Assembly: GCA_024654505.1 (NCBI GenBank)
Contig: JANLHN010000003.1
Coordinates: 293,037-357,036, forward strand
DNA length: 64,000 nucleotides
Direction of reading: 5' to 3'
DNA from: Nanobdellota archaeon
Lineage (GTDB): Archaea; Nanobdellota; Nanobdellia; Pacearchaeales; GW2011-AR1
The position numbers and the translations under genes are program-made. Shown here in pieces: positions 44,343 through 53,969 of the stretch. Position 1 is the first letter of the stretch. Every line of letters begins with the position of its first letter. Below the pieces are notes generated by a model, which saw only the letters and a list, made by a program, of their open reading frames with translations, was not told the origin of the DNA and made no database searches.

Positions 44343-44768
44343 TCATCTAATTCCCGTGCTCCCAAATCCACCTTCTCCTCTTTTTGTTTCGCTTAGTTCA
44401 TCAACTTCTTCTATTTCTGCAGACTCAATCTTTTGTATTAAAACTTGGGCAATTTTGTCTCCTATCCTCACCTCAAAATTATCATCTGAAGTATTAAAAA
44501 GAATTATCTTGTACTCTCCACGATAATGTGCATCGATTACTCCTCCAAGGATAGTTATCCCTTGTTTTGCCGCAATGCCACTCTTGTCCCATACAAGAGC
44601 AACATAGCCAGATGGAATCTCGATAGAGATTCCTGTGGAAATCATTTTCCGTTTACCAGGTAAAATAATTGAATTCTCAACAGAATAAACATCCATCCCA
44701 GCATCACCTTCATGAGCATAACTAGGAAGGACCGCGTTTTCTTTTAGTTTTTTTACTTTTATCTTCAT
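44343..44768 (-). CDS. dut: dUTP diphosphatase (trimeric dUTPase)
   Basis: 141 residues from MKIKVKKL, just after the nrdA stop; a longer reading overlaps nrdA. Conserved motifs include DAGMDVYS, KSGIAA, GGVIDAHYRGE and the C-terminal GEGGFGSTG that closes over the active site. It hydrolyses dUTP to dUMP, preventing uracil in DNA and supplying thymidylate synthesis. Confidence 0.94.
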   Translation of the reverse strand: MKIKVKKLKENAVLPSYAHEGDAGMDVYSVENSIILPGKRKMISTGISIEIPSGYVALVWDKSGIAAKQGITILGGVIDAHYRGEYKIILFNTSDDNFEVRIGDKIAQVLIQKIESAEIEEVDELSETKRGEGGFGSTGIR

Positions 44769-44772
44769 TATA

Positions 44773-47187
44773 TTATCCACTGCACATTTCGCATGATTCA
44801 GGTTCGTCAGGATTGCATGTTTTGTAAATAGCATCCTGTGAATCTTTGGGGGAGCTGGGCCCTATAATCTCTCCTTTTTTTTCTAGTTCTTTTATCTCTT
44901 TTGGAAATGTTGTTTTTGTTTTATCTATTGTAAACTTAATTGCCTGTGTAGCTGGTTTTGTTCTTAAATAATACATCCCTGTTTTTAATCCATTTCTCCA
45001 TCCATAAAAATGCATACTTGTTATTTTTGATGGATCTGGGCTTTCCATCCATACATTTAAACTCTGACTTTGGTCTATAAATGGACTCCTCTCTACTGCC
45101 ATATCTAATAAGTCTTTTTGTTTCATTTCCCATACAGTCTTGTATAATTCTTTTAGGTCATTAGGTATCTCTTCAATATGTTGGATACTTCCATTTCCTA
45201 AGATAATTTTGTCTTTTAATTCTTCATTCCACATTCCAAGTTTTATTAAATCTTGTACTAAATATTTATTTATTACTACAAACTCTCCACTTAAGGTCCT
45301 TCTCAAGTATAGATTACTCGTGAATGGTTCAAAACACTCATTATTCCCTAATATTTGTGATGTTGATGCTGTTGGCATTGGAGCTACTAATAGACTATTT
45401 CTTATCCCATGAATTTTAATCTCTTCTTTTAGTTTCTTCCAATCATGTCTTTGACTAGGTTCTACACCCCACATATCAAACTGTAATATTCCTTTTGATA
45501 CAGGGCTTCCTTCATAAGACTCGTAAGTTCCTTTTTCCTTTGCTATATCTTTGCTTGCGGTTAGTGCCGAAAAGTATATTGTTTCAAAAATATTTTTATT
45601 TAGTTCCTTTGCTTTTGCACTTGTAAAAGGAATTCTCAATAAAGCAAAAGTATCTGCTAGTCCTTGTACTCCAAGTCCTATTGGTCTATGTTTTAGATTA
45701 GATTTTCTTGCCTCTAATATAGGGTAGTAGTTAATATCTATTATCCTATCTAGGTTTTTAGTCATTTGATATATTACATCACTCAACCCATCATAATTGT
45801 AAGTTCCGTCTTCATTTACAAATTTCTTTAATGAAACACTTGCAAGATTACATACTGCAGTTTCATCTTTATTTGTGTATTCCATTATTTCAGTACATAA
45901 ATTTGAGCTCTTGATTGTGCCAAGATTCTGGTGATTTGTTTTATTATTTATATTATCTTTATATAACATGTAAGGTGTTCCTGTTTCTATTTGACTTTCT
46001 ATTATTTTATTCCATAGTTCTCTAGCTTTTACTCTCTTCTTTGATTTCCCTTCATTTTCATATTTAATATATATTCTCTCAAACTCCTCCCCATACACAT
46101 CACTAAGTCCAGGACATTCGTTGGGGCACATCAGGCTCCAATCTCCATCCCCTTCAACTCTCTTCATAAATAAATCAGGAATCCATAGTCCATAAAACAT
46201 ATCTCTCGCCCTCATTTCTTCATTCCCAGTATTCTTCTTTAAATCTAAAAATTCAAATATATCTGCATGCCAAGGTTCTAAATATATTGCAAATGCTCCT
46301 TTCCTTTTTCCCCCACCCTGGTCTACATATCTAGCTGTAGAGTTATAGACTCTTAACATAGGAACTAATCCATTACTCACTCCAGCACTTCCTCTAATAT
46401 AGGAACCACTTGCCCTAATATTATGAACATGAATTCCTATTCCTCCTGCATTTTTAGATATCATCGATATATTTTTCAGAGTATCATAAATCCCCTCAAT
46501 GCTATCTTCTTTCATAGCTATTAAAAAACAACTAGACAATTGTGATTTTGGAGTTCCTGAATTAAATAATGTTGGTGTTGCGTGTGTGAAGTAGCCCCTA
46601 CTAAGCAAGTCATAAGTTTTTATGGCATTCTCTATATCCTCACCCCAAATTCCAACTGATACTCTCATTAACATGTGTTGTGGTCTTTCAATAGTTTTTC
46701 CATTTATTTGTTGAAGATACCCCCTCTGCAGAGTTTTAAATCCAAAGAAATCATAATTAAAATCCCTTGCATAATCAATTACTTCCTCTAATCTTTCTTT
46801 ATTATTAATTATAGTTTTATAGGTGTCTTCACTGATTAGGCTTGCTGGTTTTCCTGTCCGAGGATTGTAATAATTATGCAATAAAGTCATTGCCTCTGTG
46901 AATGTATATTTTGTTTGCCTATGTAAATTATCTACAGACACTAATGCCGCTAATTTCATGTAATCTGGATGTATCGTCCCCAGGCCTGTACAAGTTTCTG
47001 CTGTTAGTTCATCTAATTCTACTGTTGTTACCCCATCATATAAACCTTCAATTACTTTTTTTGCTACCTCTGTGGGATCTACATATTCTTTGTCCAATCC
47101 TTCTGATAATCTTTTTATCTTTTCTAAAATTTGGTCAAATCTTACTTCTTCCTTACTTCCATCTCGTTTTATTACATGCATAATCAT
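44773..47187 (-). CDS. nrdA: Class I ribonucleotide reductase, large subunit
   Basis: 804 residues. An ATP-cone at the N-terminus ([16 protein letters not shown]) is the allosteric activity site. The barrel holds NLCTEIMEY and AVCNLAS, active-site Cys and Glu, and the C-terminal CEMC pair serves re-reduction. It reduces ribonucleoside diphosphates with oxygen-dependent NrdB. It lies between nrdB and dut with almost no spacing. Confidence 0.95.
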   Translation of the reverse strand: MIMHVIKRDGSKEEVRFDQILEKIKRLSEGLDKEYVDPTEVAKKVIEGLYDGVTTVELDELTAETCTGLGTIHPDYMKLAALVSVDNLHRQTKYTFTEAMTLLHNYYNPRTGKPASLISEDTYKTIINNKERLEEVIDYARDFNYDFFGFKTLQRGYLQQINGKTIERPQHMLMRVSVGIWGEDIENAIKTYDLLSRGYFTHATPTLFNSGTPKSQLSSCFLIAMKEDSIEGIYDTLKNISMISKNAGGIGIHVHNIRASGSYIRGSAGVSNGLVPMLRVYNSTARYVDQGGGKRKGAFAIYLEPWHADIFEFLDLKKNTGNEEMRARDMFYGLWIPDLFMKRVEGDGDWSLMCPNECPGLSDVYGEEFERIYIKYENEGKSKKRVKARELWNKIIESQIETGTPYMLYKDNINNKTNHQNLGTIKSSNLCTEIMEYTNKDETAVCNLASVSLKKFVNEDGTYNYDGLSDVIYQMTKNLDRIIDINYYPILEARKSNLKHRPIGLGVQGLADTFALLRIPFTSAKAKELNKNIFETIYFSALTASKDIAKEKGTYESYEGSPVSKGILQFDMWGVEPSQRHDWKKLKEEIKIHGIRNSLLVAPMPTASTSQILGNNECFEPFTSNLYLRRTLSGEFVVINKYLVQDLIKLGMWNEELKDKIILGNGSIQHIEEIPNDLKELYKTVWEMKQKDLLDMAVERSPFIDQSQSLNVWMESPDPSKITSMHFYGWRNGLKTGMYYLRTKPATQAIKFTIDKTKTTFPKEIKELEKKGEIIGPSSPKDSQDAIYKTCNPDEPESCEMCSG

Positions 47188-47190
47188 TTT

Positions 47191-48219
47191 CTAAAATTCC
47201 TCATTTGTGCTGAAGGAAGAGTTACTTGTTTCTTTCCCTCCAACTACTCCTGCCTTTTGATATTCAGATACCCTCTTTTCAAAGAAATTTGTTTTTCCCT
47301 CCAAACTAATTAATTCCATCCAAGGAAAAGGATTTCTTGTTTTGTAAAATTTGGCACACCCCAAGGCCACCAACAATCTATCTGCCACAAATTCAATATA
47401 ATTCGCCATCATTTCATTATTCATACCAATCAAGTTTACAGGAAGTGCTCCTGTTATGAATTCTTTTTCTATTTCTACTGCTTCAGTTATTATTTGTGAT
47501 ACCATCTCTTTGCTTGCAGGCCTTTCTAGCATCTCATGAATTAAGCAGGCGAAATCAGTGTGTAACCCTTCATCTCGACTTATTAGTTCATTACTAAAAC
47601 ATAGCCCTGGCATTAATCCTCTTTTTTTAAGCCAAAATATTGCGCAGAAGCTTCCTGAAAAAAATATCCCTTCTATTGCTGCAAAGGCTATCATTCTTTC
47701 CGCAAAGGTGGTGTTCTTTTTGTTTAGCCATTTTAATGCCCACTCCCCTTTTTTTTCTACAGCAGGAACTGTCTCTAATCCATTAAATAATAAATCTTTT
47801 TCTTTTTGATCTTTTATGTAAGTGTCTATCAATAGGGAATATGTTTCGCTGTGTATGTTTTCTATTGCTATTTGAAAACCATAAAAACATCTTGCTTCAG
47901 GATTTGTTATTTCTTTCATAAAATTTGTTGCTAAATTTTCATTTACTATTCCATCACTTGCTGCGAAAAAGGCCAGAACATATTTTATAAAATGTTTCTC
48001 TTGTTCACTTAATTTTTCCCAATCGGTTAAGTCTTGTTGAAGATCTATCTCCTCGGCAGTCCAAAAACTTGCTTCGGCCTTTTTATAAAATTCCCATATC
48101 TTTTGATGTTTTATAGGGAATAATACATATCGGTTTTTTTCTGTTTTTTGTAAATCCTCTACAAATCCATCCTCATAGGCATTCTTTTGTATAGGGAGAT
48201 TAATAGATTCTTGAGCCAT
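47191..48219 (-). CDS. nrdB: Class I ribonucleotide reductase, radical subunit R2
   Basis: 342 residues. Metal ligands are visible as ENIHSETY (Glu, His three later, and a Tyr in the radical position seven later) and EGLH near the C-terminal half. The Tyr supports a tyrosyl-radical class Ia/Ib enzyme needing oxygen and a dimetal centre. First gene of an nrdB-nrdA-dut-dCMP deaminase operon with a leader of roughly 125 bases, long for this genome. Confidence 0.95.
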   Translation of the reverse strand: MAQESINLPIQKNAYEDGFVEDLQKTEKNRYVLFPIKHQKIWEFYKKAEASFWTAEEIDLQQDLTDWEKLSEQEKHFIKYVLAFFAASDGIVNENLATNFMKEITNPEARCFYGFQIAIENIHSETYSLLIDTYIKDQKEKDLLFNGLETVPAVEKKGEWALKWLNKKNTTFAERMIAFAAIEGIFFSGSFCAIFWLKKRGLMPGLCFSNELISRDEGLHTDFACLIHEMLERPASKEMVSQIITEAVEIEKEFITGALPVNLIGMNNEMMANYIEFVADRLLVALGCAKFYKTRNPFPWMELISLEGKTNFFEKRVSEYQKAGVVGGKETSNSSFSTNEEF

Positions 48220-48298
48220 CTCTTTTGATTATTATTTCATTTATTTTAAAAAATATCATTTTACTTTTGTTATCCTCTTTTTGTAATTTTGTAGTAAG

Positions 48299-48380
48299 CA
48301 CAAGATATAGGGTTTTAATCCCATCCACCCTACCACGTATTGTATTTGCAAGGTTGTAGGAAACCTTAGAGTATTTAAAT
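48299..48380 (-). promoter_or_regulatory. nrdB promoter and leader motif
   Basis: Minus-strand TATA ATTTAAATAC (48371-48380) preceded by CACAACAAT. The leader contains CTATATCTTGTG (plus-strand 48299-48310). The same pair of motifs occurs before nrdR. An AAGGTT/AACCTT hairpin overlaps 48350-48367. Possible NrdR binding sites. The remainder of the 232-bp gap has no gene. Confidence 0.5.
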
Positions 48381-48451
48381 ATTGTTGTGCTTATACTCTA
48401 TAATAGTTCGCTCCGTTAACATATCTCGCAAGGAATGATAGATGTGAGAGT

Positions 48452-49153
48452 TTAGACCCTTATCTCTACTTCTTTGAAAAATTCTTGAATATTTTCTTTT
48501 AGTCCCTCGAGAATCTTCTCGGTTACATTTCTTTCTTTAAGAAAACCTTTATCTAAAAGATTTTCTTGCTTTTTGAATCCTTGAAGAAAATATTTTCTTG
48601 GTTTTTCCCCACAAAGTTTTTTTAACCATTGTCCAATTGCTTTAACTTCTTCAGCATCGTGAAATCTATTAACAATTGTTGTTCTAAATTCATAATTGTT
48701 AAAATTATGAATAAGTTTAATTGATTCCTCAATTTTTTTGAGGTCTATTGGAATTCCGGCAACTTTAGAGTAATTCTTGGGGGAAGCTTTGATATCCATA
48801 GCAATATTGTCTACAAGTTTCTCATCGATTAATTTTTTTAATTTGTCGGGGAAATGGCCGTTTGTGTCAATTTTAATTAGATATCCTAAATCTTTTATTT
48901 TTTTTAAAAAGTTAAAATCGAGGTTTATTAGTGGCTCGCCGCCAGTAATGCACACAGCGTCTAATTTTCCTTTGCGTTTTTTTAAAAATTCTAATACTTT
49001 CTCTTCAGAGTAATTACCTTTTATTTTTCCTGTTACTAACTCGGGATTATGACAAAATCCACAACGGAAATTGCAGCCAAATAAAAAAAGTGCACAAGCT
49101 ACCTTCCCAGGGTAGTCTATTAATGTTGTTTTCTGTAGTCCTGCTATCTTCAT
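48452..49153 (-). CDS. nrdG: Anaerobic RNR activase (radical SAM)
   Basis: 233 residues from MKIAGLQK. The iron-sulfur motif reads CNFRCGFC (CxxxCxxC), with GGEPL next in the SAM-binding region. It cleaves S-adenosylmethionine to abstract a hydrogen from the glycyl-radical Gly of NrdD. It follows nrdD and the glycyl-domain ORF, separated by about 40 bp. It resembles the NrdG2 type (YPGKVACALFLFGC). Confidence 0.92.
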   Translation of the reverse strand: MKIAGLQKTTLIDYPGKVACALFLFGCNFRCGFCHNPELVTGKIKGNYSEEKVLEFLKKRKGKLDAVCITGGEPLINLDFNFLKKIKDLGYLIKIDTNGHFPDKLKKLIDEKLVDNIAMDIKASPKNYSKVAGIPIDLKKIEESIKLIHNFNNYEFRTTIVNRFHDAEEVKAIGQWLKKLCGEKPRKYFLQGFKKQENLLDKGFLKERNVTEKILEGLKENIQEFFKEVEIRV

Positions 49154-49191
49154 AGATTCTCCAAGCAAAATGGTCTAAACCATTTACTAGT

Positions 49192-49314
49192 TTAACATTC
49201 AACAACGAATAAAGATCTGTCGCCGAATTCCGCTAACTTCCCTTCATTCCATTGGGCTGTTGGGCGTAGGTATCCTACGACTCTGCTCCAAACCTCGCAT
49301 TTGGTCCGTCCCAT
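49192..49314 (-). CDS. Glycyl-radical C-terminus of NrdD in a separate frame (40 aa)
   Basis: Encodes MGRTKCEVWSRVVGYLRP and a further 22 residues. RVVGY is the glycyl-radical motif that should end NrdD, but it is +1 relative to the long nrdD frame. It starts at its own ATG with GAGG eight bases upstream (GAGGTGAT), a good ribosome-binding site. Either it is the displaced tail of nrdD after a one-base insertion, or a genuinely separate radical subunit. Confidence 0.7.
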   Translation of the reverse strand: MGRTKCEVWSRVVGYLRPTAQWNEGKLAEFGDRSLFVVEC

Positions 49315-51397
49315 CTGTATCACCTCTTTCATTTAGTTGAGAATTTGGTCTTTTTGCGTCAATAACTTCTGTAACCGACCCCACAAGGGCTTTGTTGGTT
49401 TCTATCTCCTCATCACATCTTGGACAATATTCGTGTTCCCCAGAGAGATATCCATGAATTGGGCAAATTGAAAATGTAGGGGTTATTGTGAAATAAGGGA
49501 GATGGTAATTACTTGAGATTTTGTGAACTAAGGCTTTGACTGCTTCTTTAGTCATTTTCTCCCCAACGAAGGTATGAAAGACGGTCCCCCCAGTATATCT
49601 ACATTGAAGCTCATCTTGTAAGTCTAATGCTTCAAATACATCTTCAGTATAGCCCACAGGTAATTGAGATGAATTTGTGTAATATGGTTTCGCCCCATTT
49701 TGGACCGCTTTTTCATTAGCAACTAGAATTTTACCAAACCTCTTTTTGTCCATTCTTGCAAAACGGTATGTTGTTCCTTCTCCCGGTGTCGCTTCCAGAT
49801 TGTAAATATTTTGTGTTTCTCCTTGGAACTCTTCTAGTTTTTTCCTCATAAAGTCTAGAACTTTTATAGAAAATGCCTTTCCTTTCTCAGTAGTGATATC
49901 TTCTCCAGGCATGAAGTTGGTAATTGCTTCATTCATCCCTAGGAGCCCAATTGTTGAAAAGTGATTTTTCCAGTATTCTCCAAATCTTTGGTGAATTTGT
50001 CGAAGATAAAATTTTGTATAGGGATAAAGACCAACCTTTGTGAAATTTTCTATTGCCTTTCTTTTGATTTCTAAACTTTCCTTTGCTAGTTCCATTAGTC
50101 TGTCAAGTCTTCCGATAAAGTCGTCTGCATTTGTTGAAACATGACCTAGTCGGGGCATGTTTATAGTAACTACGCCGATTGAACCTGTTTGAGGATTAGC
50201 CCCAAAAAGCCCTCCTCCCCTTTTTCTCAATTCTTTTTGGTCTAATCTTAGCCTACAACACATACTTCTTGCATCCTCTGGTTTCATATCAGAGTTTACA
50301 AAATTAGAGAAATAAGGAATCCCATATTTGGCTGTCATTTCCCATATTCCATCATAACTAGAATCGTTCCAATCAAAATCTTTAGTGATATTATAAGTTG
50401 GAATTGGGAAAGTGAATACTTGTCCTGCCGCATCCCCCTCCAACATCACCTCTACAAAAGCCTGATTAATCATTCCCATTTCTTTTTTAAATTCTTTGTA
50501 AGTTTCTTTCTTTAATTCTCCTCCAATCATCACATTTTCGTCTTTCATATAATCTGGAACGATTAAATCCATAGTAATGTTTGTAAATGGTGTTTGGAAT
50601 CCTACTCTCGTCGGTACGGCCATATTAAAAACAAACTCTTGCATTGTTTGTTTAACTTGGGAATAATCTAACTTATCATATCTAACAAATGGGGCAAGAA
50701 GGGTGTCAAAGTTTGAAAAGGCCTGTGCTCCTGCCGTTTCTCCTTGAAGAGTATAAAAAAAGTTTACCATTTGACCCAGGGCAGTTCTAAGGTGCTTTGG
50801 TGGTTTGCTTTCTACCTTCCCCTTTACTCCCTTAAATCCCACTGTTAAAAGATCTTTTAAATCCCATCCAACACAATATGCTCCAAGAGTTCCCAAATCA
50901 TGAATGTGTAAATCACCTGCTTCGTGAGCTTTTCTTATGGCCTCGGGGTAAATTCTTCTTACCCAATAGTTTGAGATGATTTTAGTTGCAACATAATTAT
51001 TGAGACCCTGTAATGAGAAGCCCATGTTGGAGTTTTCCTTTACCATCCAGTCATTTAAACCAATATAGTCTTCTACTGCCTCTATTGTATCAAAAAGTCC
51101 TTTTACATTTCTTAGTTCATCATGACTTCTTCGGTATAAGATATAGGCTTTTGAAACTTTTGCGTGACCTTCTTCAATTAGAATCTTCTCAACAAGGTCT
51201 TGAACTTCTTCGACATCTGGAATTCCATAGTCTCCATGGATTTTATCAAGTTTTTCTATGACCATTCCGGCTAATACTTTGGAACGCTCCCTATCTCTTC
51301 CCCCAACGGCCCGGGCAGCATTCCAAATTGCATCTGCAATCTTATCTTCTTGAAATAAAACAACACTTCCATCTCTTTTCCTTATTTTGGTTACCAT
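49244..51397 (-). CDS. nrdD: Class III (anaerobic) ribonucleotide reductase, body
   Basis: About 717 residues from MVTKIRKRDG. An ATP-cone is followed by the ten-stranded barrel with substrate and effector regions and CPIHGY...YCPRC of the C-terminal zinc site. The frame then runs on into unrelated sequence (RGLEQSRRIP) instead of the glycyl-radical motif, which is encoded in the next frame by the overlapping ORF. As annotated the enzyme lacks its radical Gly and would depend on frameshifting or on the separate peptide. Confidence 0.9.
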   Translation of the reverse strand: MVTKIRKRDGSVVLFQEDKIADAIWNAARAVGGRDRERSKVLAGMVIEKLDKIHGDYGIPDVEEVQDLVEKILIEEGHAKVSKAYILYRRSHDELRNVKGLFDTIEAVEDYIGLNDWMVKENSNMGFSLQGLNNYVATKIISNYWVRRIYPEAIRKAHEAGDLHIHDLGTLGAYCVGWDLKDLLTVGFKGVKGKVESKPPKHLRTALGQMVNFFYTLQGETAGAQAFSNFDTLLAPFVRYDKLDYSQVKQTMQEFVFNMAVPTRVGFQTPFTNITMDLIVPDYMKDENVMIGGELKKETYKEFKKEMGMINQAFVEVMLEGDAAGQVFTFPIPTYNITKDFDWNDSSYDGIWEMTAKYGIPYFSNFVNSDMKPEDARSMCCRLRLDQKELRKRGGGLFGANPQTGSIGVVTINMPRLGHVSTNADDFIGRLDRLMELAKESLEIKRKAIENFTKVGLYPYTKFYLRQIHQRFGEYWKNHFSTIGLLGMNEAITNFMPGEDITTEKGKAFSIKVLDFMRKKLEEFQGETQNIYNLEATPGEGTTYRFARMDKKRFGKILVANEKAVQNGAKPYYTNSSQLPVGYTEDVFEALDLQDELQCRYTGGTVFHTFVGEKMTKEAVKALVHKISSNYHLPYFTITPTFSICPIHGYLSGEHEYCPRCDEEIETNKALVGSVTEVIDAKRPNSQLNERGDTDGTDQMRGLEQSRRIPTPNSPME

Positions 51398-51457
51398 TTT
51401 TCGTTTTTTGTTGTTTCCATCATAAAATGGAAACATGGGGCTTCTTTGAAGCCACTT

Positions 51458-51898
51458 TTATTTCAATTTCCTTAGTTCTTCTTTGAACTCATCAATGTCT
51501 GCAAATTCTCTATAAACAGATGCGAACCTTATGTAGGCCACCTTGTCTATTTTTTTTAAGTTGTTCATGACTATTTCTCCTATTTTTGAACTTTTGATGT
51601 CTTTGTCTTTTGCAACACGATAAATATTGGCTTGTATTTCATTTACCACCTCATCTATCTGTTCGCTTGTGAAAGGTCTCTTTTCTAGGTTTTTTGCGAC
51701 ACCCCTTAAGAGCTTTTCTCTGCTGAATTTTTCCCTTCTACCATCCTTTTTGATGACATTTAGGTCCAATTCAATCCTTTCATAGGTTGTGAAACGCTTA
51801 CCACACTTGAGGCATTCTCTTCTTCTTCTTGCTACTGAACCCGAACTACGTTTATCGGTAACTTTTGTATCAGTGTTTATACAGTATGGACATTGCAT
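51458..51898 (-). CDS. nrdR: Transcriptional regulator NrdR
   Basis: 146 residues. An N-terminal zinc ribbon (CPYC...CLKC) is followed by an ATP-cone (VIKKDGRREKFSREKLLRGV), the exact NrdR architecture. NrdR is a nucleotide-sensing repressor of RNR genes, almost always bacterial, so its presence with archaeal genes suggests acquisition by an ancestor. It heads an nrdR-nrdD-nrdG operon. Confidence 0.93.
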   Translation of the reverse strand: MQCPYCINTDTKVTDKRSSGSVARRRRECLKCGKRFTTYERIELDLNVIKKDGRREKFSREKLLRGVAKNLEKRPFTSEQIDEVVNEIQANIYRVAKDKDIKSSKIGEIVMNNLKKIDKVAYIRFASVYREFADIDEFKEELRKLK

Positions 51899-51918
51899 TT
51901 GTTATTTTTGAGTGAATA

Positions 51919-51998
51919 CAAGATATAGTATCTTGCACCCCTTTTTCCTACAATTCCTTGTAGGAGTAAGGTAGTATAGAAAAATGGAGTATTTAAAG
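51919..51998 (-). promoter_or_regulatory. nrdR promoter, hairpin and palindromic leader motif
   Basis: TATA CTTTAAATA (51990-51998) preceded by ACACAATAAT. The leader begins near a perfect hairpin CCTACAA-TTCC-TTGTAGG (51947-51964) and contains the palindrome CAAGATA-TAG-TATCTTG (51919-51935), which shares CAAGATATAG with the nrdB leader. Likely operator or RNA element for RNR control. Confidence 0.55.
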
Positions 51999-52093
51999 AT
52001 TATTGTGTTTTGAAAGATGTTTGGTTAACAATGACTAACTTTTTGTAATTCCCACCACTATTTTTGGGGGACTACTAAGGTTTAAAAAGAGAA

Positions 52094-52711
52094 TTAAGAA
52101 TTTTTTACTTCTTTCCAGACCTCTTCGATGGGACGATTACCATCAATTATAACTAGGCTAGAGTCTCCAATTAATCCGGGCAAAACTCTTGGTAGTTCCA
52201 GATAATTTTGTCTTACTTGTTCTAAAAAGGCTACATCTCTATCAAATTTTCTTGTTTGACCACTATCTCTTTCTTGTAATCGTTTTGTAGCAACCTCTGC
52301 TGGAACATCTATCAGAAGAGTGAGGTCTGGGACCCTAGAACCTCTGTTTGCAATAGCAATGTCCTCATAAGGAATTCCTTGTGCGTGTTGGAATGCAAAA
52401 TTAGAATGCCAATATCTGTCTGATAAAACAGTTACTCCCCAGTCTAATAGGGGATTAAATATTTGATTGTGTGTTGTTCTATTTCTTGCAAAATATCTAA
52501 CTGCCTCTACATTATTTGAATAGGGATCTCCATCTGCACCCAATATTCGGCGAGCCATTCTCCCATTCTCATCGAAGTCGTTTGGCTCTCCTGTAGAAAA
52601 AATTGGAACAGCCTTCCCCGAATCTAAAATGTGTTTGTGAAGTTTAACAAATTGTGTCCCCTTTCCACAACCATTGATTCCTTCAAGAACAATGAATTTT
52701 CCTTGAGGCAT
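52094..52711 (-). CDS. tmk: Thymidylate kinase
   Basis: 205 residues. P-loop LEGINGCGKGTQ, the DR(Y/H) motif in LSDRYWHSN and the lid region SGQTRKF match dTMP kinase. It phosphorylates dTMP to dTDP, the step after thymidylate synthase, whose likely gene lies directly upstream and overlaps its start. Confidence 0.93.
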   Translation of the reverse strand: MPQGKFIVLEGINGCGKGTQFVKLHKHILDSGKAVPIFSTGEPNDFDENGRMARRILGADGDPYSNNVEAVRYFARNRTTHNQIFNPLLDWGVTVLSDRYWHSNFAFQHAQGIPYEDIAIANRGSRVPDLTLLIDVPAEVATKRLQERDSGQTRKFDRDVAFLEQVRQNYLELPRVLPGLIGDSSLVIIDGNRPIEEVWKEVKNS

Positions 52712-53868
52712 TAGATTATCCTCTCTAAAGATTTTTTACCTGTAGTACAAGTTCCCCTACTACAAGGTGCAGAAGAACAGGGGGTTTGGGCAACAAGTTC
52801 AACTCCTGGAACTTCTCTTTGATATTTTTTAACTAAAGCCCGGGTTCCCCTCATAATTTCTAGTTGCGCATGTCCGCAAAGTCTTTCGTCTGCTTTTGCA
52901 GCTAAATGTTCTGTGTTTCCTCTTTCTGCGACCATTAACATTTGTCCTTGAGGGAAATCATAGGCGGCGACTTCTGCTAGGTCTGCAAGCCATTCGTCTG
53001 TTAGGCCTATATGTTCTACAATCGGTGGAACAAAAAATCCTTGAACGCCTAAACTTGGATTTCCTCCTTGTTGTAACCCATCGGAAATGTGATTGTGTAT
53101 TGTTCTATGCCTATGTGTCTGGGCTAAACAAGCAAAACTCATTGGATGATTTGTTGCGTAAACATCTGGACTAAATGTTTCTTCAACAGCATCGCCAAAA
53201 AGGAGGACGCCTTCATCCATTTTGTGTTTGATGTCTGGAGCCCTAAATCTCTGAACCACTTCCGATTCTAAAAATGGGACCATCCCTTCTTCGGCTAGTC
53301 GAAGCATAAAGGGGTCTCCGCTTCTTCTTGCTTCTTCAATAAAGTCCTCAAACTTATGAGCTAATTCATTTTGATGCCTAAGAGAGTGAGTATAATTCAT
53401 ACTCGTCGGAGTAAATACACTAGTCATATATCTTGCATTTTCTTGTGCTAATTTCATAGCCCTTACATCTCTATCGTTTGGTCCTGCTAAGACTTTTTCA
53501 ATTTCTGGAGCCAAGATTCCCATCCATTTATCATAGATTGCTTTTTGTCGAGAGTCCATTCCCTTCATTTTAGTATATCTTGCAGATTTTTCAGACGTAG
53601 TATACGGAGGTTCGTTATTTAGGACCATCGCCATCGCTTTTGGAATTCCTCCAAAATTAGTTGTTATGTTAAAATGATCAAAGACACTTAGGTGTCCTCC
53701 CTTGAGAATTCTTCCCTCTGTTAGTTTGGCGTCGTAGGGTTCTGCCATAACTTCTAAGGGGTCTTTTCCAGAATAACATTGGCGAGCCATATCCTGGCCC
53801 ATCTTTAATGCACCTTCCAAAGTGGTAATCCCATTTGGAGTATAAAGTAGTTTCACTTCCATTCCCAT
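52711..53868 (-). CDS. thyX: Divergent ThyX-like flavin-dependent thymidylate synthase
   Basis: 385 residues, much longer than classical ThyX (~220-270). TTSEKSARYT resembles the ThyX SxRY region, and THRHRTIHNHIS contains an RHR-x-S type motif, the FAD and dUMP binding signature. The protein seems to contain two related halves. A Cys-rich C-terminus (CSSAPCSRGTC) is extra. It overlaps tmk by one base, and both neighbours are dTMP or deoxynucleotide enzymes. The name rests on these partial motifs and the context. Confidence 0.6.
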   Translation of the reverse strand: MGMEVKLLYTPNGITTLEGALKMGQDMARQCYSGKDPLEVMAEPYDAKLTEGRILKGGHLSVFDHFNITTNFGGIPKAMAMVLNNEPPYTTSEKSARYTKMKGMDSRQKAIYDKWMGILAPEIEKVLAGPNDRDVRAMKLAQENARYMTSVFTPTSMNYTHSLRHQNELAHKFEDFIEEARRSGDPFMLRLAEEGMVPFLESEVVQRFRAPDIKHKMDEGVLLFGDAVEETFSPDVYATNHPMSFACLAQTHRHRTIHNHISDGLQQGGNPSLGVQGFFVPPIVEHIGLTDEWLADLAEVAAYDFPQGQMLMVAERGNTEHLAAKADERLCGHAQLEIMRGTRALVKKYQREVPGVELVAQTPCSSAPCSRGTCTTGKKSLERII

Positions 53869-53969
53869 TAAAACAAATCATCTCAAGAGTTATTAATAAA
53901 GAATTATCTCCTTGGATATATATTATAGAGTTTGAAATATTTTTTAAAGAGGGTAACGGATGAGTGACA

